Shown here piece by piece: positions 22,750 to 32,024 of a DNA stretch of 64,000 nt. A model generated the notes under the pieces. The model saw only the letters and a program-made list of their open reading frames with translations. It searched no databases and had not been told where the DNA came from. Numbering within the stretch: the stretch's first letter is position 1; each line of letters starts with the position of its first letter. Both the position numbers and the translations under genes were made by a program. This DNA is from Chrysogorgia sp. JL179-B06 (Eukaryota > Cnidaria > Anthozoa > Scleralcyonacea > Chrysogorgiidae): the NCBI GenBank assembly GCA_035772405.1, contig JAYKKM010000416.1, positions 1,083,501 to 1,147,500 on the forward strand. Reading direction: 5' to 3'.

Positions 22750-22808
<59 letters not shown>
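22385..22808 (+). repeat. Second copy of the 18.7-kb retroelement 3' end, then (ATT)n
   Basis: Sequence from GAGGGAGCCGTTCTTCTACG at 22393 to TTTCAGATG at 22635 repeats 18706-18955 with few changes. (ATT)n arrays follow at 22637-22708 and 22751-22807, separated by an A-rich tract. This marks a 5'-truncated insertion. Confidence 0.7.
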
Positions 22809-23233
22809 GTCCCGTCGTTGTTTGTGAAACCGTTTTGTTGTTTTTCTTATAATTACCTTAAAACATTCCTTTACGATACTAATACAAGTGGAAACAGCAC
22901 ATATCCATAGTGCAAAACGCACGTCCACTGCTGTCGATGACCGTGTTCCTGATACGAAAACAAAAAATTCAAGAACGTGTGAGAATCATACAATACATAA
23001 ACTCAATAGACAATCGTTAAGCTCAAATCCTCAGAAAATGTTTCCCGGACAGGCATCAAACCTGTAACCTTCCCTTGCCCGAGTGCGCTTTACAATGATT
23101 AAAATAATACCTAATATAATATAAAAGAAAAATACTAAAAACTAACTACTGTATGTACACGTGTTATACTATATGTTTGAACAGTTCTCTCTTATAATTA
23201 GGAAATAGAAAACATTTTCCGTGTTTACATACA

Positions 23234-23355
23234 GTTATATAAACACGAGTGGAAGTTTGGGAGAACGAGAAATCATAGTGGGAACACGAGCCCGTAGGGC
23301 GAGTGTTTCCACGCGATTTCGAGTTCTCCCAAACTTCCACGAGTGTTTATATAAC
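23234..23355. repeat. Palindrome (foldback element)
   Basis: GTTATATAAACACGAGTGG at the left and CCACGAGTGTTTATATAAC at the right, with GAAGTTTGGGAGAACGAGAA mirrored in both arms. About 122 bp, no coding. Confidence 0.65.
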
Positions 23356-23480
23356 GTATGGGAACACGGATAAAAATGTTTTCCAATTCTTTTATAAAAT
23401 AACCCGTAGAAAGCGAATAAAATGTACAAATATATTTTTTATCAACACGTAAATTCTCCTTACTGTGTATGATGGCGCCG

Positions 23481-23597
23481 TGATGTCTAATTGATGGCGT
23501 ATGATGGCTAATTGATGGCGTATGATGGCTAATTGATGGCGTATGATGGCTAATTGATGGTGTGTGATGGCTAATTGATGGCGTATCACGATGGCGT
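23481..23597. repeat. 21-bp minisatellite
   Basis: About five direct copies of GGCGTATGATGGCTAATTGAT with single-base variants. The units touch, with no spacers. Confidence 0.8.
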
Positions 23598-23620
23598 AAT
23601 CCATCCATGTTATATTTAAT

Positions 23621-24267
23621 AATTAGACAACGAGCCCGCGTTTTCTATGAGCGGATAGTCAACGAGGCGTAGCCGAGTTGACTATCGCTCATAGAAAACA
23701 AGGGCGAGTTGTCTAATTGTTTTAGTATAAATTTACAACTTTCTAACCCAAGAAATAACTTTTATTTCGCATATTTCATGGCAAAAAAGTAAATATTCTT
23801 TCGAAATCAGGCGACTTTTTCCCCAGAGGTTTATATCAGCGGATAGTAACTCCTGCGATAGCCAATCAAAAATGAGGATTTGTGATATAAACTTGTCAAT
23901 TTATACTAAAGCCTGATATAAACACGGTAACTGACCAATCACAGCGTGCGTAAGACACGACTTATTTTATAAAATACTTTAGTATAAATTGACAAGTTTA
24001 TATCACAAATCCTCAATTTTGATTGGCTATCGCAGGAGTTACTATCCGCTGATATAAACCTCCGGGGGAAAAGTCGCCTGATTTCGAAAGAATATTTACT
24101 TTTTTGCCATGAAATATGCGAAATAAAAGTTATTTCTTGGGTTAGAAAGTTGTAAATTTATACTAAAACAATTAGACAACTCGCCCTTGTTTTCTATGAG
24201 CGATAGTCAACTCGGCTACGCCTCGTTGACTATCCGCTCATAGAAAACGCGGGCTCGTTGTCTAATT
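23621..24267. repeat. Large foldback element with palindromes inside each arm
   Basis: AATTAGACAACGAGCCCGCG at the left end and its complement CGCGGGCTCGTTGTCTAATT at the right end bound arms of roughly 290 bp. Each arm begins with its own small hairpin: TTTTCTATGAGCGGATAGTC faces the mirrored block ending at about 23700, and the same in the right arm. The centre near 23945 is unique sequence. No coding; a non-autonomous foldback transposon is likely. Confidence 0.7.
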
Positions 24268-24595
24268 GCTAAATATGTTTGAACAGTTCTCTCTTAAATA
24301 TAATATATAATCTAGAACAATAGAAGATAAAATATATAATAATGAAATTCTAAGCCTCGGTGTAATGAAACATAGGTCTTCAGGTTACGCTTGAAAATAT
24401 CTAAAGACTGGCTGCATTTAATTTCCAAAGGAAGTGGTTCCAAAGACTAGGAGCACAAACTGAAATCCCATAAGTCTTCAAATAAACCTTGACACAGCAA
24501 CATCCGATCGGCAGATCCAAGAGCGCGGCATGGAGTATAAGGCTTTATAAGTAGCTCACTGATATATGATGCCATACCATTTAGTGCCTTATACT

Positions 24596-24664
24596 AGTCT
24601 CAGTAACTCAATGGTTAGCCGGCATCTCGCCGGAAATCAGAAGGTTACAGCTTCGATCCCCAAC
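24596..24664 (+). repeat. tRNA-derived SINE head
   Basis: An A box-like TAACTCAATGGTTAGC at 24604 and a B box-like GGTTACAGCTTCGATCCC at 24643 lie at the usual distance. A degenerate B-box copy also lies near 25005-25020. No good acceptor stem is visible. Confidence 0.5.
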
Positions 24665-25903
24665 ATTTGTTGAGGATGATAATCGTCCATGTATCATCTG
24701 TCTACTCCAAGCTCCCAACACTCACTACAGCAAAGTAATACATGAGAATTGTGATGGGTATTCATTCCTTTAGGTTTCTGCATGTATACAAGAGCTGTGG
24801 GCATGGCTCCGCTACAGAAAGAAGTCATTTGAAGAGAGAGGCTCAGCTCTATACGTGTAGTGAATATGTTATGTCTTCTGATAGAGATCGGGAGAAAGGA
24901 CGATGTTGAAAATGTCTGACTGTCCTGACTCTGTGTGTCAATCACTAACCTAGGGTCAGTGGTCTCACTACTAGCCGAGACCACTGGCATGTTAAACCAG
25001 TGACATTTGTTCGATTCCAGGTTGGGGCAGTCAGACACATTTTCAAATATTATTGATGGGTTACAATCAATCCCTAATTGAGACTAAAAGCACAGCGGCC
25101 ACATTGGTTGGTATTGGTACAATAGCATCTATTGATATTATTTTGTCAAATGACCTTCAACATTTTAATACCTGACAGAGGCGTCTGCTTGTCGACGTCA
25201 GCCCCCGAAATGTTTAAATCTAGAAGCTCGGAAAGACAATTTGCAGCAATCTGAGCAAACTTTTTCATCTAATTCTACAGCGAGCATAGTCCAAATGAAT
25301 CCAAGCTTGCCTGCTGCCTCTTACCAGGTGACGCCATTTTTGCGCCTAGTACTGACAGAAGGGTCTGGGATCCAATATAACACTCGCGTGGCAAGGGTTT
25401 AGGGGTTGGCTAATTAACACTTCAGGTTACACCCGTTTGTAAAATCTTGTGTAGATGAAGACCGTAGGCAGAAAAATCTCGTGTAGATGAAGCCCGTAGG
25501 TAGATTATTTTAACTGTAGCTTCTCTCCTAGCCTCTATAGTCGTACTAATACAATTGGGGAAAAAACATTAAATTTAGCAACGCTTGACCTGATTTAAAA
25601 TTTTGGGTGGGCTGAAGCACCCCCAGACCCCCGATTCTTACGCCTCTCATACCTGGACATAAAAACGAGAAATACCAACTCCCTCTACCTAATTTCAAAA
25701 GTTTTCGGAAGAAGCTAATCTATTAATAAGTAACTTTCTAACCTATATATATTGTATTTTATTGTATTGTATCGTATTGTATTGTACTGTATTTTTTATA
25801 TTACAGGACCCCAATGAAAACACTAAGGTGATATGGGTATGGCTGCTGTGACGTCACGTGTGACACAGCAATTCTGAGTCTATTTATTGTATCTGCCGCT
25901 TAC

Positions 25904-26105
25904 CACTTCTCACCAAACAAATATACGTAGTTAGTGAACTAAGGAAGACAATGTAGAGAAACAAAGCGCCAAAGAACCACTTTCTAACACGCTTCGTCCA
26001 TTTTTGTGTCAAGAATTCCTGTACCAATATGTGACGTAGGCATTCGTCACGTGAATGACGTATGATTGCTTCCAACGCTTGCATCGACGACACTTCCTTT
26101 TGCGT
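25904..26105 (-). CDS. TRPA-like channel, pre-S1/S1 exon
   Basis: The minus-strand frame reads ALEAIIRHSRDECLRHILVQ, then KWTKRVRKWFFGALFLYIVF and LSSLTTYICL. This matches the linker after the ankyrin repeats and the first membrane segment of TRPA channels, where a short 'L..HP....L...KW' stretch precedes S1. The acceptor is GTGCAG before 26105, and the donor is GTAAGC (exon end 25904) or GTGAGA (25914). Ankyrin exons would lie further right; none was found before the Polinton at 29464. Confidence 0.65.
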
Positions 26106-27159
26106 CTGCACGTTGTTCTTGATATTACTTTTTTTTTCATTTGATTGTTCGCCTGTGGAAAGAGATCAAAACATAAACCTTCAATAATGGTTCGCCCGTC
26201 ATAGTTGTAGCTGGGTTGGAACCCAACTCAGGATCTTAAAATAATTGAGGAGAAAGTGCTGCCTATGCAATAACATTAGTGAATAGTAAGACTTTCGCAT
26301 TTTCTCGGATAACGACGTTAAATGTCCTCCTAACTATGGATCCTCGGAGCCTTAGTAATTGGACTTTCCAATCTGAGGTCTCCGTTCGCCACAAGAGTAG
26401 GTAGGTTAGGTAGGTATGTAGGTTAGGTGGTAGATAGGAGCTGTGCGCCGGAGGCCGGAGCACTGCCGGAGCTCCGGCATTTTTTGTGCAGACAGGCGGA
26501 ACCGCAGTTGGGTTGTTTTCTTCTCGCTCCGGCTGGAAAATTTGCAGAATGTGCATGCATATGATCTGAAGTCTTGTCTGTTGAGTCAAACCATTTCAGC
26601 TACCGCAAAAAAGTCAACTTAACAGAGACGACAAAGTTAATACTCAGGATTTTTGGATTATTCGTATCGCCACAAAAACGAATGGCCTCATGCTATGACG
26701 CGTCTAGCTCTCTCATATCTTTCTTGTCCACCGTCCTCTATCACTTCTTAGCGCGATCTTTTCGTTGACGGAGAACATCGTCTTAAAGAAGCGTTGCGCA
26801 CTCCTTCCAGGCAACATCGGTCGCTTAGAGTTCATTAAATTTAATTATAAGAAGTTTTAAAAACCCTTGGTAATTTACACTCGTATTTCGTTATTTGTAT
26901 TTTGTAGTAGCATAACTTATTCGGTTCTATAAAGTTTTCCTCATTTCTGGCATTCCTAGCTGTAGCATTGCATTTCCTTGAGTCGAGTCGTTTGACAGTT
27001 TTACGGCATTCACCGGGAGACGATCCTGGGGACAAATTTGAGGCGAATAATATCTGGTTGGACTTTATCCGGCAAGCCGGAGCCAGATATATATCAGAGC
27101 TGTAAAGCGGCCGAAGCCGGAACCGGAGCTGAAAAACCGGAGTTTGCACACATCTATAG
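26106..27159. other. Non-coding, probably intron of the TRPA-like gene
   Basis: No convincing exon. CCGGAGC-rich short motifs and the beginning of GGTA repeats near 26400 are visible. Long frames here derive from low-complexity sequence. Confidence 0.3.
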
Positions 27160-27404
27160 TAGGTAGGTAGGTAGGTAGGTACAGTAGGTATTGGTATAGG
27201 TATAGGTAGGTAGGTAGGTAGGTAGGTAAGTAGGTAGGTAGGTATAGGTAGGTAGGTAGGTAGGTAGGTAGGTAGGTAGGTAGGTAGGTGGGTAGGTAGG
27301 TAGGTAGGTAGGTAGGTAGGTAGGTAGGTAGGTAGGTAGGTAGGTAGGTAGGTAGGTAGGTAGGTAGGTAGGTAGGTAGGTAGGTAGGTAGGTAGGTAGG
27401 TAGA
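27160..27404. repeat. (GGTA)n microsatellite
   Basis: Roughly 60 units of AGGT/GTAG, with a few interruptions at 27180-27245. A minus-strand 242-codon frame crossing it (Tyr-Leu-Pro-Thr repeats) is an artefact of the array. Confidence 0.95.
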
Positions 27405-28315
27405 TAAACTAATAGTCAAGCGTTTTAACATGTGCCTCAGGCTAGGATGAAAATCGTATCTTGCGTTATCGATGAAATAAATGATATAACTGATACTACC
27501 AATGCTATATAGTTTAGCATCAGCATTAGCTATAGTTTGATCTCGGAAACACTTCCATACTGTATACACTGTACTCTTCTTTCCCAGTAGGTATATAAAT
27601 ATTGTTTTAACACACAGCTAAAATTTGTGAGGTTAAAACAACCAATACTATTTGGTCGTAAAAACCAATACGTATGCTGGTTGTTTTAACTTGTTCAATT
27701 TTGGTTATTTTTACCTGTTCAATTTTATACGTACAAAGCGAACGACGAAGGAGAGAGGTTTGTGTGATGAAACGAAAGGCAAATACTTAGCTCCAGTACA
27801 GACCGAGCAAACAAAATGGCTTTTGGCTAATTTCCTTCTCTGTTTTAACGCAGCTGTTTTCGTCTTCAACTGCTTCAGAAGCTGCCGTTTACCTACTATA
27901 ATAACATAGTCACCTCGGTTTCGTTTGTTTTAACAGGGACGTTTACTGTCGTATTTCCCTCATCAATACTGGATGAGGGACATTTAGAGTAAACATCCCT
28001 CATTACTATTTATTAATATAAAATCACCGAACTCCTTATTCCTTGCATCTGCCCATTGTTCATATACGTTGCTACTCCAACTTGTATGTCGTTTTGTGGC
28101 TGAAGGCAGTCGATCTTCTCTTACTTTCGAAACTTCCTTGTCGCTCACAAAGGAAAAGCGAAGAGCCATCATTCATTTCGTATAAAAAAATACTGTATTT
28201 GCAAACCAAATTTATACCCAGATTCACTGAACCAATTCGATAAAGAGATTTTACAAAACAAAAGTATCCATTGTCTTGTTTATTTCCTCGGTGACAATGT
28301 GATTACAAACTAAAC
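27405..28315. other. Non-coding flank, repeat remnants only
   Basis: Contains a diverged relative of the 13483 foldback near 27735-27800 and a small palindrome TGTCCCTCATC...GATGAGGGACA near 27950-27990. No supported gene. Confidence 0.3.
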
Positions 28316-29160
28316 ACATGGTTTTGAGGGCCATTAGTGATTAAGGTAGCAATAGTGGAAAAAATTACAAATATGAAGAAAAAAAATTTTCCATTTTTGA
28401 ATCTGAGAAATCGTTTTCTGAAAGTGAAAAAAAAATGGAGTTGGAAAAATTGAGTTTTAAAACACGATTGGACGAGGTCTAATTGGATGATAAGAAGGCG
28501 GGACAATTGATCAAAGCCTTTCAGGTGCTTTTTCTCAATTCAATTCTGCACCAAAGTTTGCGTTTTTCTCCCGATAAAACTTCGCCGCGTTTTAATAGTT
28601 TTCGTTGAAATTTTTGTCAGTTGTTGAAAACATACCCTTCAACGAAAACGTGTCGGCGATTTTTGATACGTTGCGTGTTTTCGTTTTTATCGCGTTTTAA
28701 ATTTAAAAGATATGAAATATGTTGTGACTCCCATGAAAATCATTATTAAAAATTGAACGAAACAGAATTTCAAAAATCGCCGACACGTTTTTGCTGGTCA
28801 TTTATCGGAGGTTACAACGGTATAAACTGGAAAACCATAAATTAAATTCCAAAGGACTTTAACCAGACGAATCCAACACACATATTTTTTCTTTCAGTAA
28901 ATAAAACAATTGAAAAATTCACCCCCAATAAAATTAGGTTTTAACACTGTTTTCTATGATCAATTTGCATTAAATTGATGTATAACAAGTTGTGATCGCA
29001 TTAATAGGGGCGCGATGCAAGGTTTTTTACGACGCGATGCCGGATAACCTAATTGCTACCTTAAATGACTCCTCAAGCCTCGGGAGGGTTTTCCACAAAA
29101 CCCTCCCTCGGCTTTCGGGGACATTTAATCACTAATATCCCTCAAAACCATGTGTTTACT
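28316..29160. repeat. Foldback element split by a TTAA element
   Basis: The outer left arm (CATGGTTTTGAGGG, then CCATTAGTGATTAA at 28331) and outer right arm (TTTAATCACTAATATCCCTC, then AAAACCATG near 29148) are inverse copies. Between them, before a CCTCGGGAGG core like that at 21139, sits the TTAA element 28341-29064. Confidence 0.6.
28341..29064. mobile_element. TTAA-flanked non-autonomous element nested in a foldback
   Basis: Ends read TTAAGGTAGCAAT on the left and ATTGCTACCTTAA on the right; TTAA at 28341-28344 and 29061-29064 is the target duplication. The interior has CGCCGACACG-like inverted pieces near 28650 and 28785 and no coding frame. It inserted into an existing foldback element, so it is the younger of the two. 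Confidence 0.65.
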
Positions 29161-29164
29161 TATA

Positions 29165-29457
29165 AGTATGTTTCGTTTCATTTTACATAATATAATAGTT
29201 AGGCATTAATTTTCCGTGATTTTAGATGTTTGAAAACTTTAAAAAAAAACAATAATGATGTCCTAGCACATCTCATTGCTCGATATTTTCAACGAAGATG
29301 CCTAGCTCTCTTTTATTTTCATCCAAATCAACTCAGACATTTTCCCGCCAAAACTTATACCGATGCGAAAAAAGCGTATTGCCCTCGCTTGGGATTTGGG
29401 AGGTCATTATCGACTCCTCAGTAACCAATCAGCTGAGCGTGCGTTATTTGGCGTAAA
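29165..29457. other. Immediate left flank of the Polinton
   Basis: Non-coding; the end GCGTTATTTGGCGTAAA leads into the target duplication. Nothing recognised. Confidence 0.4.
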
Positions 29458-29463
29458 GACCTG
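29458..29463. other. Target-site duplication, left copy (GACCTG)
   Basis: GACCTG directly precedes the terminal AGTAGTAGTAAAAGG and recurs directly after the right terminus at 60317-60322. A 6-bp duplication is the rule for Polinton integration. Confidence 0.9.
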
Positions 29464-29780
29464 AGTAGTAGTAAAAGGCCGATTCTAACTCACCCCCCCT
29501 CCTCAGGAAAAATCCTGAGGGGGTGAGTTAGAATAGGCCTTTTACTACTACTGTCAGGGTCGAGTTTCAAGGTCAAGGTCAAGTTCCAAGAATTATCTCA
29601 AAAATAATTCCAAGAAACGCCTTTAAAAAGGGGCGTGGTCGAAATGCCTTAAAAAGGGGCGTGGCCGAGATGCCTTAAAAAGGGCGTGGCCGAGACGTCT
29701 TAAAAAAGGGCGTGGCCGAGACGTCTTAAAAAAGGGCGTGGCAGAGATGCCTTAAAAAGGGCGTGGTCGAAATGACTTGA
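29464..29780. repeat. Left terminal inverted repeat with 89-bp palindrome and tandem array
   Basis: The first 89 bp (29464-29552) form a near-perfect palindrome centred in CTCAGGAAAAATCCTGAG, so AGTAGTAGTAAAAGGCC occurs at its start and, inverted, at its inner end. It is followed by GTCAGGGTC, AAGGTCAAGGTC motifs and about six copies of a 25-26 bp unit containing GGGCGTGG. The same order, inverted, occupies 60000-60316, where there is one more AAGTTTCAAGGTC-type unit. Confidence 0.9.
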
Positions 29781-30848
29781 ATAAGGGCACGGTCTATTTT
29801 TAGAATCTGACGGTTTTCCAAGAATTAGGTCCGTGTTCTTAGAATCTATGTGATTTTCCGGGGAATCAGATCCATTTGGAATCTACACGGTTTGGATAAG
29901 TGCGTTGGTACCCCCATGTTCTATCGTTTTTGTGTCGATCGTTTGAGCTGTTTGAGACGACTGAGAAGCCGCAACTCTTTTTTACGACTGGTCATTCTTT
30001 TTCCCAATACGGTGTGTTTAAACCTCTCGTCTAGTTCCTCACGTTCTACACTACTCTTAGCGAAGAGTTGTCGTTTGAGCTCTCTAATCTGGTAGACCCA
30101 CAACAACTCTTTGTTGAGTCTCGTTGTCTTTTCCTCCAATGATTCCACACGTTCTACACTACTCTCCAGGGATACAGCGATCATTACTGTGTATGAGCGC
30201 TGGAGCCCTGGAGAGTAGTGTAGAGCACGGCTATACAAGGACGGTTTTCCAAAAGTCAGGCCCGTTAGGAATCTACACGGTTTGGAAAAGTGCGTTGGTA
30301 CCCCATGTTCTTTGTGTGTGGTTAAATTTGTGTAAACCGTGTGTACGATTTTGTAGACCTGTCTGTTATGTAAATTAGTCAATGTTGTTAACCAATCAAA
30401 AGAGCGCCATTTTGCTATCCATTTGGATACTTGTTTGGATAAAACATTTGCCGTGGACACTGTGTGAATTGACCAATCAAAAGAGCGCCATTTTGATATC
30501 CGTTTGGATACTCGGTTGGGTAACACGTTCGCCGTGCGACGACTTGCTAGGGGAAGTCCTTGGGGAAAGTCCCGTTTTGTTCGCGTGACATTAATGATTA
30601 CGTTAGTTATTCGTTAACGACTCGCAGACGAGATAGGTTAGTGATGGAGCTTGTGTGTCTGATACGAAATGCTGCTGGTTTATGTAAACTTTTCGCTAGA
30701 TTTTCTCAGCCAAGATCGCTTTGTGTCTTTGGAGTTTTCGACGAATGTGAGCGCTTACGTGCTATCGCGTCCGTGTTGTGTTGGGTATACGATATATCTT
30801 ACCTTCGACTCGCTTCCGCTCATATTGTAATTAGATAGCACTGTCTCC
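29781..30848. other. Left subterminal region with direct repeats and one possible short gene
   Basis: GGAATCTACACGGTTTGG followed by GTGCGTTGGTACC occurs at 29878 and again at about 30268. AATCAAAAGAGCGCCATTTT occurs at 30402 and 30476 within a 74-bp tandem repeat. A hairpin with 20-bp arms (ACACTACTCTCCAGGG and complement) lies at 30154-30222. No strong gene apart from the weak candidate at 29921-30184. Confidence 0.6.
29921..30184 (-). CDS. Possible 87-aa basic coiled-coil protein
   Basis: Taken from the first ATG (30184), the frame begins MIAVSLESSVERVESLEEKT and stays highly charged and helical to the end (MTSRKKELRLLSRLKQLKR). Leucine/valine spacing suggests a coiled coil. The frame extends upstream to a GTG, but that part crosses tandem repeats and is unlikely to be translated. 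It is the only candidate gene between the left repeat and the conserved gene block, and has no counterpart in module B. It lacks the CGTATAATATA-type sequence seen before other module A genes, which lowers confidence. Confidence 0.3.
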   Translation of the reverse strand: MIAVSLESSVERVESLEEKTTRLNKELLWVYQIRELKRQLFAKSSVEREELDERFKHTVLGKRMTSRKKELRLLSRLKQLKRSTQKR

Positions 30849-31382
30849 TTATTCATTTGGGGGTTCCCCCTCAGGGGTTTCCCCTCTAGCCATGTGGCTA
30901 AATACGTGTTTACTAGTTGTCAGTCCACCTGATAACAACCCTAAACAAGGGAGGTAGGGGGATATGTATGATATAAACTTCTCTACATCTCTTTTTAACA
31001 GTTGGTCAGTGTTCAACTCGTTTTCGAGCTTTTCAGGTGACTCAATAGCGTTGAACCCTCCTAACGCGTGAGCGAACTTGCTTATTAAAAGGTCACAGAG
31101 AAACATGTTCGCTTTCTCCATTCTTTTTACCTCCCATTCTTCATAGATCTTATTGATAACTTTAGCTGAGGCCTTTTTAAGGTAAGCGACGGACTGATCT
31201 ATCTCGCCGTCCTCCGAGAGTCTTCTTAGTTCGTTTCGTTTCTTGTCTACGTCAGTTTGTGGGGTGTCATCAGCTTGTGGTGTGTCGGTTTGTGATTCGT
31301 CGATCACTTCCTGTTCTGCTTCTTGTATGTCTTCAATGAGTTCGTCAATTGTCTCAAGATTTTTTGTCTTGCGTTTTGGCAT
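30849..31382 (-). CDS. Module A conserved helical protein next to the ATPase
   Basis: A 177-residue protein: acidic N-terminus (ETIDELIEDIQEAEQEV), a helical middle with LRRLSEDGEIDQSVAYLKKA, and a C-terminal hydrophobic part (LPCLGLLSGGLTTSKHVFSH). The module B protein at 43371-43820 shares DGEI..S.A..+KA.AK, FLCD..+SKF and LGLLSGGLT.GKH, so it is an ortholog set. The same protein sits beside the ATPase in both modules, which suggests a role in packaging or virion assembly (inference). Its start lies inside the 3' end of the ATPase gene (29-bp overlap), and its upstream motif CCGTATAATATAGG is read as ATPase codons. Family without a known function. Confidence 0.8.
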   Translation of the reverse strand: MPKRKTKNLETIDELIEDIQEAEQEVIDESQTDTPQADDTPQTDVDKKRNELRRLSEDGEIDQSVAYLKKASAKVINKIYEEWEVKRMEKANMFLCDLLISKFAHALGGFNAIESPEKLENELNTDQLLKRDVEKFISYISPYLPCLGLLSGGLTTSKHVFSHMARGETPEGEPPNE

Positions 31383-32007
31383 GTCCTATATTATACGGTG
31401 TGTTTTGTTTTTGCGGGATAATTATTTCGTATGAGTATGGATGCCTTAGAAGTATCTCCAATCTTGCGTACTCGTTGTCTTTCAACTGTTTTATTATTTT
31501 CTGAATTTCCACTTTACCAACTCCGTTGAGATAATCGTCTACGATAACTTTCATATCGTTTCTGTTAGGGTTGTAGAACGTTACTAACTTTGAGATGTTA
31601 TCACGATATGGTTTACTAATTGAGGTTAGTTGTTGTGTTATGACTACTGTGGATAGGTTGTAGTGTCTAGCGCTAAAGGCTAGTTTAACTAGTTCGCTTG
31701 TTCTGTTTTTAACGTCCTGCCCACCAGCACAATCATCTAATATTATTAGTGAATTGGTGCCTTTGTAAATGCCAGTCACGTATTTGAGGACTACGTTGAC
31801 CTTATCTTGCTCGCACTGAATAGTGATAAAGTCTGGGTCTCTCGAGTATTTCCACTCTGTGTACGTTTTGTTCCATTCAAATGTTGGACATATGAGAATG
31901 ATATACTCGAAGTGATTCATGTACTCTTTCTCTAACATATCTAGTAGGTAGTGTGTTTTACCACAGGCTGTCATACCAACAATTAGCATGTTAAAAGGTG
32001 TTTTCAT
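31354..32007 (-). CDS. ATP: Module A packaging ATPase (FtsK/HerA, A32-like)
   Basis: This 217-residue protein is the genome-packaging ATPase of Polintons. Walker A is GMTACGKTH at residues 11-19, with K17 and T18 for nucleotide phosphates; Walker B is LIILDD at 87-92; a sensor-like VVITQQL follows at about 138-144. Length matches Polinton and virophage ATPases (about 200-260). By family it powers DNA translocation into the capsid. The module B copy at 43824-44426 has the same motifs at the same residues. The start ATG follows TAGTATTCTAT, a variant of the module A start-site motif. Order in the block is helical protein, ATPase, capsid, membrane protein, integrase, penton-like, all on the minus strand. 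Confidence 0.92.
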   Translation of the reverse strand: MKTPFNMLIVGMTACGKTHYLLDMLEKEYMNHFEYIILICPTFEWNKTYTEWKYSRDPDFITIQCEQDKVNVVLKYVTGIYKGTNSLIILDDCAGGQDVKNRTSELVKLAFSARHYNLSTVVITQQLTSISKPYRDNISKLVTFYNPNRNDMKVIVDDYLNGVGKVEIQKIIKQLKDNEYARLEILLRHPYSYEIIIPQKQNTPYNIGHAKTQDKKS

Positions 32008-32024
32008 ATAGAATACTATATGTT

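Larger units (their letters stand above)
15734..25903. other. Large TRPA intron(s) filled with repeats
   Basis: Between the pre-S1/S1 exon and the S4-S5 exon. Exons for S2-S3 must lie here or be missing; I could not identify them with confidence. The stretch holds LINE and other retroelement remnants, many (ATT)n arrays, TTAA MITEs, palindromes and SINEs, listed separately. Confidence 0.5.

Noticed and set aside
22629..22928. A 99-codon frame with poly-Ile and poly-Asn
   Set aside because: It derives entirely from (ATT)n arrays.
23481..23597. Evenly spaced direct repeats that could suggest a CRISPR array
   Set aside because: The 21-bp units touch each other without unique spacers, and the setting is eukaryotic.
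26841..27569. A 242-codon minus-strand frame with long Tyr-Leu-Pro-Thr repeats
   Set aside because: It is the translation of the (GGTA)n microsatellite at 27160-27404.
30186..30526. Upstream extension of the frame at 29921 to 201 codons
   Set aside because: It starts with GTG and translates tandem repeats (KWRSFDW twice).
30560..30838. A 92-codon plus-strand frame in the left subterminal region
   Set aside because: Non-ATG start, no module A start-site motif, no recognisable composition.
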